DNA of 64,000 nt from Flavobacteriales bacterium (lineage in GTDB: Bacteria; Bacteroidota; Bacteroidia; Flavobacteriales_D; Crocinitomicaceae), in contig JADFAL010000054.1 of the NCBI GenBank assembly GCA_015665275.1, positions 1-64,000 on the forward strand, given 5' to 3'. The notes under the pieces are model-generated. The model made no database searches. It saw only the letters and a program-made list of their open reading frames with translations, and was not told where the DNA came from. The first letter of the stretch is position 1. Every line of letters starts with the position of its first letter. Made by a program: the position numbers and the translations under genes. Below, in pieces: positions 37,626 to 46,272 of this stretch.

Positions 37626-38225
37626 TCACTTCGCTTTGAAAGTCATTCCCATATACTGCGCCAGCTTCTCATAACCTTCTGCATGTTCAGAAGTGGTCCA
37701 AGCGGATATCTTAATTAGAGAGTTGTCCGTTTCATAATACCTCAAGAAGAATGTTTTTCGCAGTGGGAATCCATATGCTTTTCCATGAATGGTTTGTTTG
37801 AAACATTTCCGCTTATTTACTAAGGTTTCAGTCATCTCTTCAAACTTCACATTTAGCAGTTTCCCTTTTAAGGCGTTGCCCTCTGCCGTAGCAAACCATT
37901 TCAATTGTTTCTTAGAATCTTTGGGGAATTGGGAATCATTCTTGAAGTAAGAAATTGGATATGACTGGATCGTTACATGATATTGCTTCGAAAGGTGGTC
38001 CGCGTCCAACAGCGTCATTCCCGAAGCACGATTCCAAGACATTTCCTTCAAGAGCTGAATGGTAAATCCTTCTCCCTGAAATTTTCGAAACTTTGATGCA
38101 TCTACCTTGGGAAGTTGCTCGGCCTTATCATCTTGATTGGCTTCAGCTTCAGACTTACCCGCAGAACAAGCTGTTAGCCCAATAGTTAATATCAAGAAGA
38201 AATAAAACGGTCTTAACGCAGGCAT
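37626..38225 (-). CDS. Lipoprotein of unknown function downstream of paaD
   Basis: 199 residues. A type II signal peptide ends in lipobox LTAC (C20), followed by a charged linker SAGKSEAEANQDD. The mature part has a mixed alpha/beta look with SKQLKWFATAEGNALKGK and YETDNSLIKISAWTTSEHAEGYE. I do not recognise the family. Its start lies inside paaD by 13 bases, so it is expressed with the paa genes by position, though no link to phenylacetate is evident from the sequence. Confidence 0.7.
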   Translation of the reverse strand: MPALRPFYFFLILTIGLTACSAGKSEAEANQDDKAEQLPKVDASKFRKFQGEGFTIQLLKEMSWNRASGMTLLDADHLSKQYHVTIQSYPISYFKNDSQFPKDSKKQLKWFATAEGNALKGKLLNVKFEEMTETLVNKRKCFKQTIHGKAYGFPLRKTFFLRYYETDNSLIKISAWTTSEHAEGYEKLAQYMGMTFKAK

Positions 38226-38701
38226 TTGAAGTAATCAAAAGGTTCCAGACAAACGTTGCACTGATAATGCGCTTTGCAGGCAGTACTTCCGAATTGACTC
38301 ACCAAGCGCGTGTCTTTTGCCTCGCATTTTGGACATGGAACAACAAATGGGTCGGCGAAGAGAACACTCTTATCAGGTTCGTTTTCTGGAGGGGCAATTC
38401 CGTATTCTTTTAACTTTCGCTTCCCATCCTCTGACAACCAATCAGTTGTCCATGCTGGAGCCAAAACCAAATCAACGGAAACGTTATCGATTCCTTTCTC
38501 ATTGAGATTCTCAACGATATCATCTTCGATGCGCTTCATCGCAGGACATCCGCTATACGTAGGAGTAATAGTAACCTTGCAAGCATCACCATCCAACTCA
38601 ACGTTACGGACAACGCCTAGGTCGACAACCGTTAATACGGGAACTTCAGGGTCAAAGACCTCTTCCAAATAACCCCATATCTCTTCCTTTGTAGCTACCA
38701 T
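38213..38701 (-). CDS. paaD: 1,2-phenylacetyl-CoA epoxidase subunit PaaD
   Basis: 162 residues. The N-terminal MIP18/PaaD domain shows EVFDPEVPVLTVVDLGVVR and ITPTYSGCPAMK. The C-terminal cysteine cluster (CPKCEAKDT..., CKAHYQCNVCLEPFDYFKC) is typical of PaaD. PaaD is thought to help mature the metal or Fe-S centres of the epoxidase. It overlaps the end of paaC by 7 bases. Confidence 0.93.
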   Translation of the reverse strand: MVATKEEIWGYLEEVFDPEVPVLTVVDLGVVRNVELDGDACKVTITPTYSGCPAMKRIEDDIVENLNEKGIDNVSVDLVLAPAWTTDWLSEDGKRKLKEYGIAPPENEPDKSVLFADPFVVPCPKCEAKDTRLVSQFGSTACKAHYQCNVCLEPFDYFKCLR

Positions 38702-39447
38702 TCCATGTTTGGATACGCACGTTGCATGTACTGCAACTCAGCCAAAATAAATCCTAAGTGTTCTGTGTGCAATCCTTTTCTACCACCCTCTTGTTTCCAG
38801 TTGTTATCTGGAATCGTTAACGTAGCTTCCTCAAGAACAGCATGAACAATTGTATCCCAATCAGATTTCAAAGAATCCATGTCTGGGAGCACTCCATTTG
38901 CTTTCAATTCAGCATCAACAGCATCTTCATAGAAGATTTCAGCTGCGTATTTCCAAAGCTCGTTCAATGCGTCTTGAATTCGATTGTGCGATTCTTCCGT
39001 ACCGTCTCCCAATCGGATCACCCACTCTGAAGAATGTCTTAGATGGTACTTGGTTTCTTTCAACGATTTAGCAGCAATCGCAGCGATCATTTCGTCGGAT
39101 GAATGCACCAATCTTTCAAAAAGCGGCTTGCGGTATGCATCAAATAAGAATTGACGCATAATAGTGACACCAAAATCTACATTTGGACGCTCCACCAATA
39201 AAAGGTTGCGGTAATCTTTATCGAATCGAAGGAAGGCCAAATCGTCTTCTGATCGTCCTTTTCCCTCTACTTTTCCTGCGTAATCAAATATCGAAGTTGC
39301 CTGACCAATTAAGTCCAAAGACAAGTTCGTTAATGCAATGTCTTCCTCAAGGACTGGTCCGTGACCACACCATTCTGAAAGTCGGTGCCCAAGTATCAAA
39401 CTATCATCTCCTAAGCGGAGTAAATATTCAAATAATGCGTTTTCCAT
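38695..39447 (-). CDS. paaC: 1,2-phenylacetyl-CoA epoxidase subunit PaaC
   Basis: 250 residues, ferritin-like fold. It shows RLGDDSLILGHRLSEWCGHGPVLEEDIAL, then DLIGQATSIFDYAG and LRHSSEWVIRLGDGTEESH, all PaaC signatures. PaaC is the structural partner of the catalytic PaaA in the epoxidase core. It sits 11 bases after paaB. Confidence 0.94.
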   Translation of the reverse strand: MENALFEYLLRLGDDSLILGHRLSEWCGHGPVLEEDIALTNLSLDLIGQATSIFDYAGKVEGKGRSEDDLAFLRFDKDYRNLLLVERPNVDFGVTIMRQFLFDAYRKPLFERLVHSSDEMIAAIAAKSLKETKYHLRHSSEWVIRLGDGTEESHNRIQDALNELWKYAAEIFYEDAVDAELKANGVLPDMDSLKSDWDTIVHAVLEEATLTIPDNNWKQEGGRKGLHTEHLGFILAELQYMQRAYPNMEW

Positions 39448-39458
39448 GAAGTTGACAA

Positions 39459-39746
39459 TTACATGTGTTCAATACCATCCGGTACATCGTAGAACGTTGG
39501 ATGACGGTACACTTTGCTATTTGCGGGTTCGTATAATGAATCCGCTTCATCTGGATTGGAAGCAAAAACGTTCGCCGAAGCAACCACCCAAATACTAATC
39601 CCTTCAGATCTCCGTGTATACACGTCACGGGCATTTTCGATCGCCATTTTCTCGTCTGCCGCGCGAAGGCTACCAACATGTTTGTGGCTTAACCCTTGCT
39701 TACTTCTGATGAAAACCTCCCACAGAGGCCATTCGTTGTTTGTCAT
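39459..39746 (-). CDS. paaB: 1,2-phenylacetyl-CoA epoxidase subunit PaaB
   Basis: 95 residues, the normal size. It contains WPLWEVFIRSKQGLSHKHVGSLRAAD and NARDVYTRRSEGISIWVV, conserved in PaaB. PaaB bridges the PaaAC heterodimers and is needed for the complex that makes the ring-epoxide of phenylacetyl-CoA. Confidence 0.95.
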   Translation of the reverse strand: MTNNEWPLWEVFIRSKQGLSHKHVGSLRAADEKMAIENARDVYTRRSEGISIWVVASANVFASNPDEADSLYEPANSKVYRHPTFYDVPDGIEHM

Positions 39747-39822
39747 TTTTTCTTAGTTCAATGTGCAAGGTTGAAAGCGGAAGAATTGGTTCACGTTCTA
39801 CTTTCAGCCTTCTATTGTAATT

Positions 39823-40788
39823 CTATGATGCTTTTTTAGCGTTTCTTGCTCTTCTCTTCTCTGCGTGTGCATTTGCTGCTTGGCGTACCCACAATCCATC
39901 CTCTTTAGCTTTACGGCGAGCATCAATTCGGTCTTTATTGCAAGGTCCATTTCCTTTAACAACCTGCCAGAATTCGTCCCAGTCAATTTCACCGTATTCG
40001 TAGTGACCTGTTTCTTCGTTCCATTTCAAATCCGGATCTGGAATCGTCAATCCGATCATTTCCGCTTGGGGTACGGTAATATCAACCATTTGCTGGCGCA
40101 ATTCATCGTTTGTATGACGTTTGATTTTCCAATCCATTGACTGTTGCGTATGCTTCGATTCAGCATCGTTTGGTCCGAACATCATCAACGCTGGCCACCA
40201 GAATCGGTTCAACGCATCTTGTGCCATCGCCTTTTGTTCCGGAGTTCCCGCCGCCAATTTCATCATGATTTCAAATCCTTGACGTTGGTGGAAAGATTCT
40301 TCCTTACATACACGAACCATCGCTCTTGCGTACGGTCCATATGAACATCGGCACAATGGTACTTGGTTCATTATTGCTGCCCCATCTACCAGCCAACCAA
40401 CAGCGCCCATATCGGCCCAAGTCAATGTTGGATAGTTAAAAATGGAAGAGTATTTTGCTTTTCCTGAGTGCAAATCATCAATCGTTTGTTCACGATCGGC
40501 ACCAAGCGTTTCTACCGCACTATAAAGATATAATCCGTGTCCAGCTTCGTCCTGCACCTTTGCCAATAAAACGGCCTTGCGTCGTAAGTTTGGAGCGCGT
40601 GTAATCCAGTTTCCTTCTGGAAGCATTCCTACTACTTCGGAATGCGCATGTTGAGAAATTTGGCGGATCAATGTTTGTCTATAATCATCCGGCATCCAAT
40701 CCTTCGGCTCGATTTTGATATCGTTGTCGATTTTCTCTTGAAACTTGCGGTTCAATTCGTCGATATTAAATTCTTTCATACTGCTCAT
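39823..40788 (-). CDS. paaA: 1,2-phenylacetyl-CoA epoxidase catalytic subunit PaaA
   Basis: 321 residues, di-iron ferritin-like oxygenase. The carboxylate/His ligands are expected in [19 protein letters not shown] and [13 protein letters not shown], both clearly present, along with [20 protein letters not shown]. It adds one oxygen atom to the aromatic ring of phenylacetyl-CoA. It is the first gene of a minus-strand unit paaA-B-C-D-lipoprotein, divergent from paaE, with a -7 box 12 bases upstream. Confidence 0.96.
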   Translation of the reverse strand: MSSMKEFNIDELNRKFQEKIDNDIKIEPKDWMPDDYRQTLIRQISQHAHSEVVGMLPEGNWITRAPNLRRKAVLLAKVQDEAGHGLYLYSAVETLGADREQTIDDLHSGKAKYSSIFNYPTLTWADMGAVGWLVDGAAIMNQVPLCRCSYGPYARAMVRVCKEESFHQRQGFEIMMKLAAGTPEQKAMAQDALNRFWWPALMMFGPNDAESKHTQQSMDWKIKRHTNDELRQQMVDITVPQAEMIGLTIPDPDLKWNEETGHYEYGEIDWDEFWQVVKGNGPCNKDRIDARRKAKEDGLWVRQAANAHAEKRRARNAKKAS

Positions 40789-40799
40789 AATTTCTATAA

Positions 40800-40807
40800 C
40801 AAATGTA
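40800..40807 (-). promoter_or_regulatory. Bacteroidota -7 promoter box for paaABCD
   Basis: On the minus strand this reads TACATTTG (TAnnTTTG), ending 12 bases before the paaA start. The divergent paaE gene has its own box at 40909-40916, so both promoters share a 152-base region. Confidence 0.5.
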
Positions 40808-40908
40808 CGAAATTCAGTACGGATTTAGAAGCGCAAAAGGCAATTACTAACGTTTTGATGCCCAATTGTGAATCGTAGCAAGGAATAATTCTCAAGCGGA
40901 AAAATGAG

Positions 40909-40916
40909 TATTTTTG
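40909..40916 (+). promoter_or_regulatory. Bacteroidota -7 promoter box for the paaE unit
   Basis: TATTTTTG (TAnnTTTG) 24 bases before the paaE ATG at 40941. It supports this ATG over the upstream in-frame start at 40914, which would lie inside the promoter. Confidence 0.5.
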
Positions 40917-40940
40917 CACGAAATAGAGACTTATCATTTC

Positions 40941-42011
40941 ATGAAACCAACGTTCCATTCTTTAACGATTCGAGAAATTACACGTGAAACGGATGATGCC
41001 GTTTCAATCGCGTTTAATATTCCTGAGTCCCTGCAAGATCAGTTTCAATATTTGCCGGGGCAGTATCTAACACTACGATCAGAAATTAAAGGCGAAGATG
41101 TACGTCGTTCATACTCATTGTGCTCTGCTCCATTCGAAAACGAATGGCGTGTGGCAATCAAGGAAGTACCCGATGGACTTTTCTCCACCTACGCAAATCG
41201 AGAGTTGAAAGAAGGAATGGAGCTTGATGTAATGACGCCTGCCGGAGGGTTTGTGTTAAACGCAGATGCCAATGCCAACAAACATTACGCATTGTTTGCA
41301 GCCGGAAGTGGAATTACTCCAATCCTCTCTATTGCGAAAACAGCGCTGCACGAAGAACCAAACAGCTCCGTTACTTTGTTTTACGGAAACAAAGGCTTCG
41401 CATCCATTATCTTCAGAGAAGAGATTGAAGCATTGAAGAACATATACATGGATCGACTTCGCTTGGTACATGTTTTGTCTCGCGAAAGTTTGGGGAACGA
41501 TCTTCAGAAAGGGCGTATTGATGCAGAGAAAGTTGACAAATTATACAAAGCCTTCTTGCAAGGAGTTAGTATTGATGCGGTGTACGTATGCGGACCGGAG
41601 CAAATGATATTGGATGTAAAAGATCGAATGATTGCGAATGGTGTAGATGAGAAAAATGTACACTTCGAATTATTTACGTCTCCATCTGCGAAGAAAGATC
41701 CAATTGCACAACCAACAAACGCACCGAAAGTTGAATCGAATGTGACGATCATTATTGATGATGAACATATCGATTTGAACCTTTCGTCGAACGGTCAGAA
41801 TATACTAGACGCAGGACACGAAGCAGGAGCGGACCTTCCATATGCTTGTAAGGGCGGTGTTTGTTGTACGTGTAAAGCAAAAATTATTGAGGGTACGGCA
41901 TCCATGGATGTAAACTATGCCCTAGAACCAGAAGAGGTTGATGCAGGATACATATTAACCTGTCAAGCTCACCCTACAAGTGATAAACTAATTGTTTCAT
42001 TTGACGACTAA
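40941..42011 (+). CDS. paaE: Phenylacetyl-CoA epoxidase reductase PaaE
   Basis: With start 40941 the protein has 356 residues, equal to E. coli PaaE. Domains in order: FAD-binding barrel with RRSYSLCSAP, NAD(P)-binding fold with AAGSGITPILSIAK and VYVCGPEQMI, and a C-terminal plant-type 2Fe-2S ferredoxin with CKGGVCCTC and a fourth Cys in LTCQAHP. It passes electrons from NADPH to the PaaA di-iron centre. It heads a plus-strand unit with a second PaaE-like protein and an SDR enzyme. Confidence 0.93.
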   Translation: MKPTFHSLTIREITRETDDAVSIAFNIPESLQDQFQYLPGQYLTLRSEIKGEDVRRSYSLCSAPFENEWRVAIKEVPDGLFSTYANRELKEGMELDVMTPAGGFVLNADANANKHYALFAAGSGITPILSIAKTALHEEPNSSVTLFYGNKGFASIIFREEIEALKNIYMDRLRLVHVLSRESLGNDLQKGRIDAEKVDKLYKAFLQGVSIDAVYVCGPEQMILDVKDRMIANGVDEKNVHFELFTSPSAKKDPIAQPTNAPKVESNVTIIIDDEHIDLNLSSNGQNILDAGHEAGADLPYACKGGVCCTCKAKIIEGTASMDVNYALEPEEVDAGYILTCQAHPTSDKLIVSFDD

Positions 42012-42017
42012 AATTAT

Positions 42018-43070
42018 ATGGGATTATTTAAAAGCCTTCGAGGAAAATCGAATAAAGCACCAAGAGGTTTCAACTTAACAACAATTAAGGCAGTTGAACG
42101 ACTTTCCAACGATACCGTGAAAGTGATATTCAATGCTTCTTTCGATTTTACACCTGGACAATACATTAACGTTTCCATTCCAATAAATGGAAAAGAGGAA
42201 AGACGATCCTACTCTATTTGCAGTGGGAAGAACGAATCCGTTGCCATCGCTATTAAGGAAGTAGACAAGGGAACAGTATCGAAATGGTTCAACCAAGAAG
42301 CGAAAGCGGAAATGGAAATCGCGATTTCGAACCCGGAAGGAAATTTCACCAAGCCTTCAGATGCCAAGAACATTGTTGCCATTGCAGCTGGAAGTGGAAT
42401 TACCCCCATCATGTCTATTTCAAAGCAAGTAGAAAGTGAAGGTGGAACTATGCGCTTGTACTTTGGAAATAGAACTGCAGAAGACATCATTTTTAGAAGT
42501 GAAATTGATGCATTGGAAAAAACGAGCCCGGTGTATTTCCTAAGCCGTGAAGAACAAGACGATTGCGAAAATGGTCGAATTACAAAGCAAGTGCTTATCG
42601 ATGAATTCAAGAAAGATTTAAGCTTGCTTCGAGCGGATGGATTCTTCCTTTGTGGACCTGAAGAAATGATCGTTGGTGCAACTGAAGCTTTGGATATGTT
42701 TGGTGTTGCGAAGGATAAAATTCACTTCGAATTGTTTACGACGCCTGTTCTGATGAAGCCCGAAGAAACGCCCGAATCGGATTTCAAAGGAAAAAGTACA
42801 GTAACTGCTATTGTTGACGGCGAAGAAGAAACATTCGAATTGGATAGCTCCAAAACATTGCTCACCGGAGCGCTGGATGAAGGTGTTGATGCGCCGTATT
42901 CGTGTCGCGGTGGTGTTTGTAGTACGTGCAAAGCAAAAGTAACAGAGGGGTCCGCATCAATGAAACTCAATTATTCATTAACCGATCAGGAAGTTTCAGA
43001 CGGATTCGTATTAACCTGTCAGGCACATCCTACCTCAGAAAAACTTACGTTCAATTTCGATGAAGCCTAG
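42018..43070 (+). CDS. Second PaaE-type FAD/2Fe-2S reductase
   Basis: 350 residues, same domain order as the preceding gene: RRSYSICSG (FAD), AAGSGITPIMSI and FFLCGPEEMI (NAD(P)), then CRGGVCSTC with a fourth Cys in LTCQAHP. All cofactor residues are kept, so it should be active. It starts 6 bases after paaE and is clearly a tandem paralogue. It could serve the same epoxidase or a different oxygenase; the sequence does not decide. Confidence 0.88.
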   Translation: MGLFKSLRGKSNKAPRGFNLTTIKAVERLSNDTVKVIFNASFDFTPGQYINVSIPINGKEERRSYSICSGKNESVAIAIKEVDKGTVSKWFNQEAKAEMEIAISNPEGNFTKPSDAKNIVAIAAGSGITPIMSISKQVESEGGTMRLYFGNRTAEDIIFRSEIDALEKTSPVYFLSREEQDDCENGRITKQVLIDEFKKDLSLLRADGFFLCGPEEMIVGATEALDMFGVAKDKIHFELFTTPVLMKPEETPESDFKGKSTVTAIVDGEEETFELDSSKTLLTGALDEGVDAPYSCRGGVCSTCKAKVTEGSASMKLNYSLTDQEVSDGFVLTCQAHPTSEKLTFNFDEA

Positions 43071-43749
43071 AACAATTGTTATAACTGGAGCCAGTCGTGG
43101 TATTGGAAAGGAATTGGTGCATCAATTGGCTGAATATTCCGGACATCGCATTCTTGCCTTGTCTCGGAATGTTGCAAAAATGGAAGCTGATTTCGAAGAT
43201 TTGGCAAACGTCTCTTGCCATTCCTTTGATTTGAGTCGAGATGATGTTACCGAACAAACAGAAAGCATTCTTTCCATCGTTGATTCAGTTGACGTTCTCA
43301 TTAACAATGCCGGTTTCTTGGTGAATAAACCGTTTCCAGAGATTACCCACGAGGATTTCATCACGAGTTACAAAATCAATGTAACCGGTGTCATGGAAAC
43401 CGTTCAGGCAGCTCTTCCAAAAATGACCAATGCGCATATCGTTAACATTAGTTCTGTTGGAGGATATCAAGGAAGCGTCAAATTCCCTGGACTTACGGCA
43501 TACTCTACATCAAAAGCAGCGCTTTGCAGCTTCACTGAATTATTCGCAGAGGAATACAAAGAATCTGGAATCGCAATGAACTGTCTTTGCCTTGGTGCTG
43601 CCCAAACAGAAATGTTAGAAGCTGCTTTCCCTGGTTATGAAGCTCCCGTTAGCGCAGCAGAAATGGCAGAATTCATTGCAGATTTCGCTTTGAACGCAAA
43701 CAAATGGATGCGCGGGAAAATAATTCCTGTTTCTTTAAGCACTCCATAA
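43060..43749 (+). CDS. Short-chain dehydrogenase/reductase family protein
   Basis: A 229-residue Rossmann enzyme. It has TGASRGIGKEL (NAD(P) binding), INNAGFLV (NNAG motif), ISSVGG (catalytic Ser) and YSTSKAA (YxxxK). It is close to classical SDRs and of normal length. Its start overlaps the second reductase gene by 11 bases, so it is co-transcribed with the paaE unit. The substrate is unknown; a step in aromatic or acyl metabolism is a guess from context. Confidence 0.9.
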   Translation: MKPRTIVITGASRGIGKELVHQLAEYSGHRILALSRNVAKMEADFEDLANVSCHSFDLSRDDVTEQTESILSIVDSVDVLINNAGFLVNKPFPEITHEDFITSYKINVTGVMETVQAALPKMTNAHIVNISSVGGYQGSVKFPGLTAYSTSKAALCSFTELFAEEYKESGIAMNCLCLGAAQTEMLEAAFPGYEAPVSAAEMAEFIADFALNANKWMRGKIIPVSLSTP

Positions 43750-44053
43750 TAAGATTGAGACTAAATCCTTTTATACTTATAATCTCCTTATGTGTCATCT
43801 TAAAATTTCCTTATGTTCTTTTAAAAATATTACGTAGTTCTACGTAAGTACAATCACGTGATTCATCGAAATTATTTTGACATTCGTCGAAGTTTAGCTT
43901 ACTTTAATCTAAAATAAGTTACTAATCAGCGCTATAAGCAACAGTCAAAAGCACTACTAAATCGTTAAACAAGCATCCGGAATTTACCGCGTGATTGTTT
44001 CACGAATTAAGCGAAAAAGACACCGTTTCTGAAAGTGCCCAAATACGCTTAAT
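43750..44053 (+). other. 304-base non-coding gap with one inverted repeat
   Basis: AT-rich intergenic stretch before the broken cargo gene. I see no open frame, tRNA or terminator hairpin with a T-run. The only clear structure is a perfect inverted repeat with 7-base arms at 43830-43847. The gap presumably holds the promoter of the gene at 44054. Confidence 0.6.
43830..43847. promoter_or_regulatory. Inverted repeat TTACGTA-GTTC-TACGTAA, possible operator
   Basis: Perfect 7-base arms with a 4-base centre, about 206 bases before the cargo gene and 80 bases after the SDR gene. It has no T-run, so a terminator is unlikely. A regulator site is possible but unproven. Confidence 0.35.
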
Positions 44054-45388
44054 ATGTTTACAACTAAACGTACGTTTATCGTTGTGCTAACCCTTACGGC
44101 CTTACTTTCGCTCCCGTCGTTCGGTGCTACTTACACAACAACAGGCTCGGGAAACTGGTCTGACCCCACAATCTGGTCACTTGACGGTGGCAGTACTAGC
44201 TGCTTTTGTACTCCTCCAACAAATCTAAGTGGAGACACAATTACCATTAATCATGATATCGTCGCTACAGCTAATCTGGCTGTTAGTAACAGCGGTCAAT
44301 TAAATGTAAATGCATCCGGTACGCTGGACGCCACAGGAAGACGCTTAACGATAACAGACAACGCAGAGGTGAATCTTTATGGTGATTGTTCGTTTTCCCG
44401 TTTTATAAATGGGACATCTGCAGGCACCAGTGGTGGAACGCTGAATATTATTGGTTCTATAATTCATCTTGCGGGTCCAATCAACGCCAACGCAGGAGTG
44501 ATCAATATTGCGGGCTATCTCTAACAAACCACTGGAAACATTCAAATTGAACCCAATGCGACTATCAATTTTATATCCGGTGGAAAGTTTGAGTCCTTTA
44601 ATGGTAACATCAACAATGAAGGAACCTTATCTATCTGTCCTGATTGTTGTATGACAACAACCGGAAACTGGACGAACGAATCCACCGGAATTGTGAACGG
44701 AGATGGATCGGCGACCTCGACTACAGGTAACATGAACAATTTTGGTACATGGTCCGCTGCGATCACTTGGTGTTCGGCAGGTTTTGATACAGGAATGCCA
44801 TCAGCCGAAGATTGCACCACGTCTGGAACAACCTGTGCTTTTGTTTCCTTACCAGTAGAACTTTCCGATTTTTACGGAACTGCTTTAGAACATCATAACC
44901 TATTGGCTTGGGTGACTCAAACGGAGAAAGATTGCGAAACATTTATAGTAGCTAAATCTACAGACGGATATTATTGGGATGAACTAGGAAAAGTGAACTG
45001 TGTTGGAAACAGCACCAATGCCAATTATTATGAATTCCGAGACATTCACATTTCGGGAGGCATTTCATATTATCGATTGAAACAAATCGATGTTGATGGA
45101 ACGGTACATTACTCGCAGCCTATCAGTATCTCGAACAGAGCATCTCAAAAATTGATGACGTATCCAAATCCGATTTCAGCTGGAGAATTAGTATACATCG
45201 CAGGAATTGAAGGTGATGGTAAAATCAGCATAAGAAACGCAGCAGGGCTAATCGTTAGCGAAGAGCAAATTTCATTAAACTCTGGAGAATCCGCTACAAT
45301 TAATTCTCAAGGCTTCTCTGCAGGATTATATATCGTAGAATTTGTAAATGGTGAAGACCAGAAAACAACCAAATTCATCATACGATAA
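44054..45388 (+). pseudogene. T9SS type A cargo protein gene interrupted by an in-frame TAA
   Basis: Reading from ATG 44054 gives a signal peptide (ends near SFGA) and a beta-helix-like N-terminal part (GNWSDPTIWSLDGG, many N-V/I-N repeats). The frame meets TAA at 44522-44524 after AGYL. The same frame continues without further stops (QTTGNIQIEPNATINF...), through SLPVELSDFYGTA and SYYRLKQIDVDG, to a type A sorting domain (MTYPNPISAG to TTKFIIR) ending at 45388. Without the TAA it would be a normal 445-codon T9SS cargo gene. CAA to TAA is a one-base change, so this is a nonsense mutation or a read error. The second part has an internal ATG at 44651 but no signal peptide. Confidence 0.75.
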
Positions 45389-45411
45389 ACCTACAATTAC
45401 AAAGGCAAAGG

Positions 45412-45443
45412 GGAGAGTTTTTTTAGAACTCTCCTTTTTTTTT
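45412..45443 (+). terminator. Rho-independent terminator after the interrupted cargo gene
   Basis: Arms GGAGAGTT (45412-45419) and AACTCTCC (45427-45434) form a perfect 8-base stem with a 7-base loop, followed by nine T residues. Confidence 0.92.
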
Positions 45444-45502
45444 GCAAAAAGGATGTTACTTTCACCCACAACAACATTCTATAGGAAAACGAATCCACTC
45501 TT

Positions 45503-46069
45503 TTGAGAAGAACGACTGATATAGCAAAACTCTCCGAAACGCAGATTATCGCCCTTGCACAAAAAAAGAAGCGATACTTCGGTGTTTTGTACGATCGCTA
45601 TTTCGATCAAATTTTCCGATTTGTGTTTAAACGTCTTGGTGGAAACGAAGAAGTTGCAGGCGATTTAACACAACAAACCTTCATCAAAGCGATGGCGAAT
45701 CTTGAGAAGTATGAAGATCGCGGTTTGCCTTTCAGTAGTTGGCTGTATCGAATTGCGCAGAACGAGGTTTCTATGTTTTTCAGACAGCAAAAAAAGAACT
45801 ACTCAGTTTCTATTGATGAGGGGCGATTAATGGACATGGCGGGAGAAGCCAATCTCACCAATCACATGAGTATGGACGATCAAGAACGCTTGATTGAAGC
45901 CATTAACGGATTGAAACAAGAACATCAGGATTTAATAGAACTTCGATTTTTCCAAGAATTGAGTTTTAAAGAAATCGCTGAAATTTACGATATTACAGAA
46001 GCGAATGCTAAAATGCGTACCTACCGCATTCTCGAAAAAATTGGTAAAATGTGGGTAGATAAATCATGA
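45503..46069 (+). CDS. ECF-type RNA polymerase sigma factor
   Basis: 188 residues, apparently starting at TTG 45503, because an in-frame TAG at 45482 blocks any earlier start. Region 2 spans about 30-100 (LYDRYFDQIFRFVFKRLG, DLTQQTFIKAMANL, FSSWLYRIAQNEV). Region 4 spans about 130-185 (LKQEHQDLIELRFFQELSFKEIAEIYDITEANAKMRTYRILEKI). It directs RNA polymerase to a specific promoter set. Its stop overlaps the next start as ATGA, so the small membrane protein is its likely partner. Confidence 0.92.
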   Translation: MRRTTDIAKLSETQIIALAQKKKRYFGVLYDRYFDQIFRFVFKRLGGNEEVAGDLTQQTFIKAMANLEKYEDRGLPFSSWLYRIAQNEVSMFFRQQKKNYSVSIDEGRLMDMAGEANLTNHMSMDDQERLIEAINGLKQEHQDLIELRFFQELSFKEIAEIYDITEANAKMRTYRILEKIGKMWVDKS

Positions 46070-46272
46070 GAAAATTTGTCATAAATAAAGAACAGAAAAA
46101 ATTGACGCCATCTGAAGAACAGATCAAGCGACAAAAGGATTTTGCGCGTTTGCACCATGATTACGAAAAGGTGGTGAAGCGTGGCAAGAAACCGCTGTAT
46201 CGTGATCCAAAACTGTTCCTTCTCCTTCTGATCATTGGCTTAATGTTCTTACTAATGTTCCTTGAATCCTAG
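46066..46272 (+). CDS. Small single-span membrane protein coupled to the sigma factor
   Basis: 68 residues. The N-terminal 45 are charged and likely cytoplasmic (EEQIKRQKDFARLHHDYEKVVKRGKK); one C-terminal helix (KLFLLLLIIGLMFLLMFLES) anchors it. It overlaps the sigma factor by four bases (ATGA). By position it could act like an anti-sigma anchor, but no zinc or known anti-sigma motif is seen. Its last 41 bases overlap the next gene on the other strand. Confidence 0.7.
   Translation: MRKFVINKEQKKLTPSEEQIKRQKDFARLHHDYEKVVKRGKKPLYRDPKLFLLLLIIGLMFLLMFLES

Noticed and set aside
43801-43860. Terminator or small RNA in the gap after the SDR gene
   Set aside because: The inverted repeat has short arms, low GC content and no T-run.
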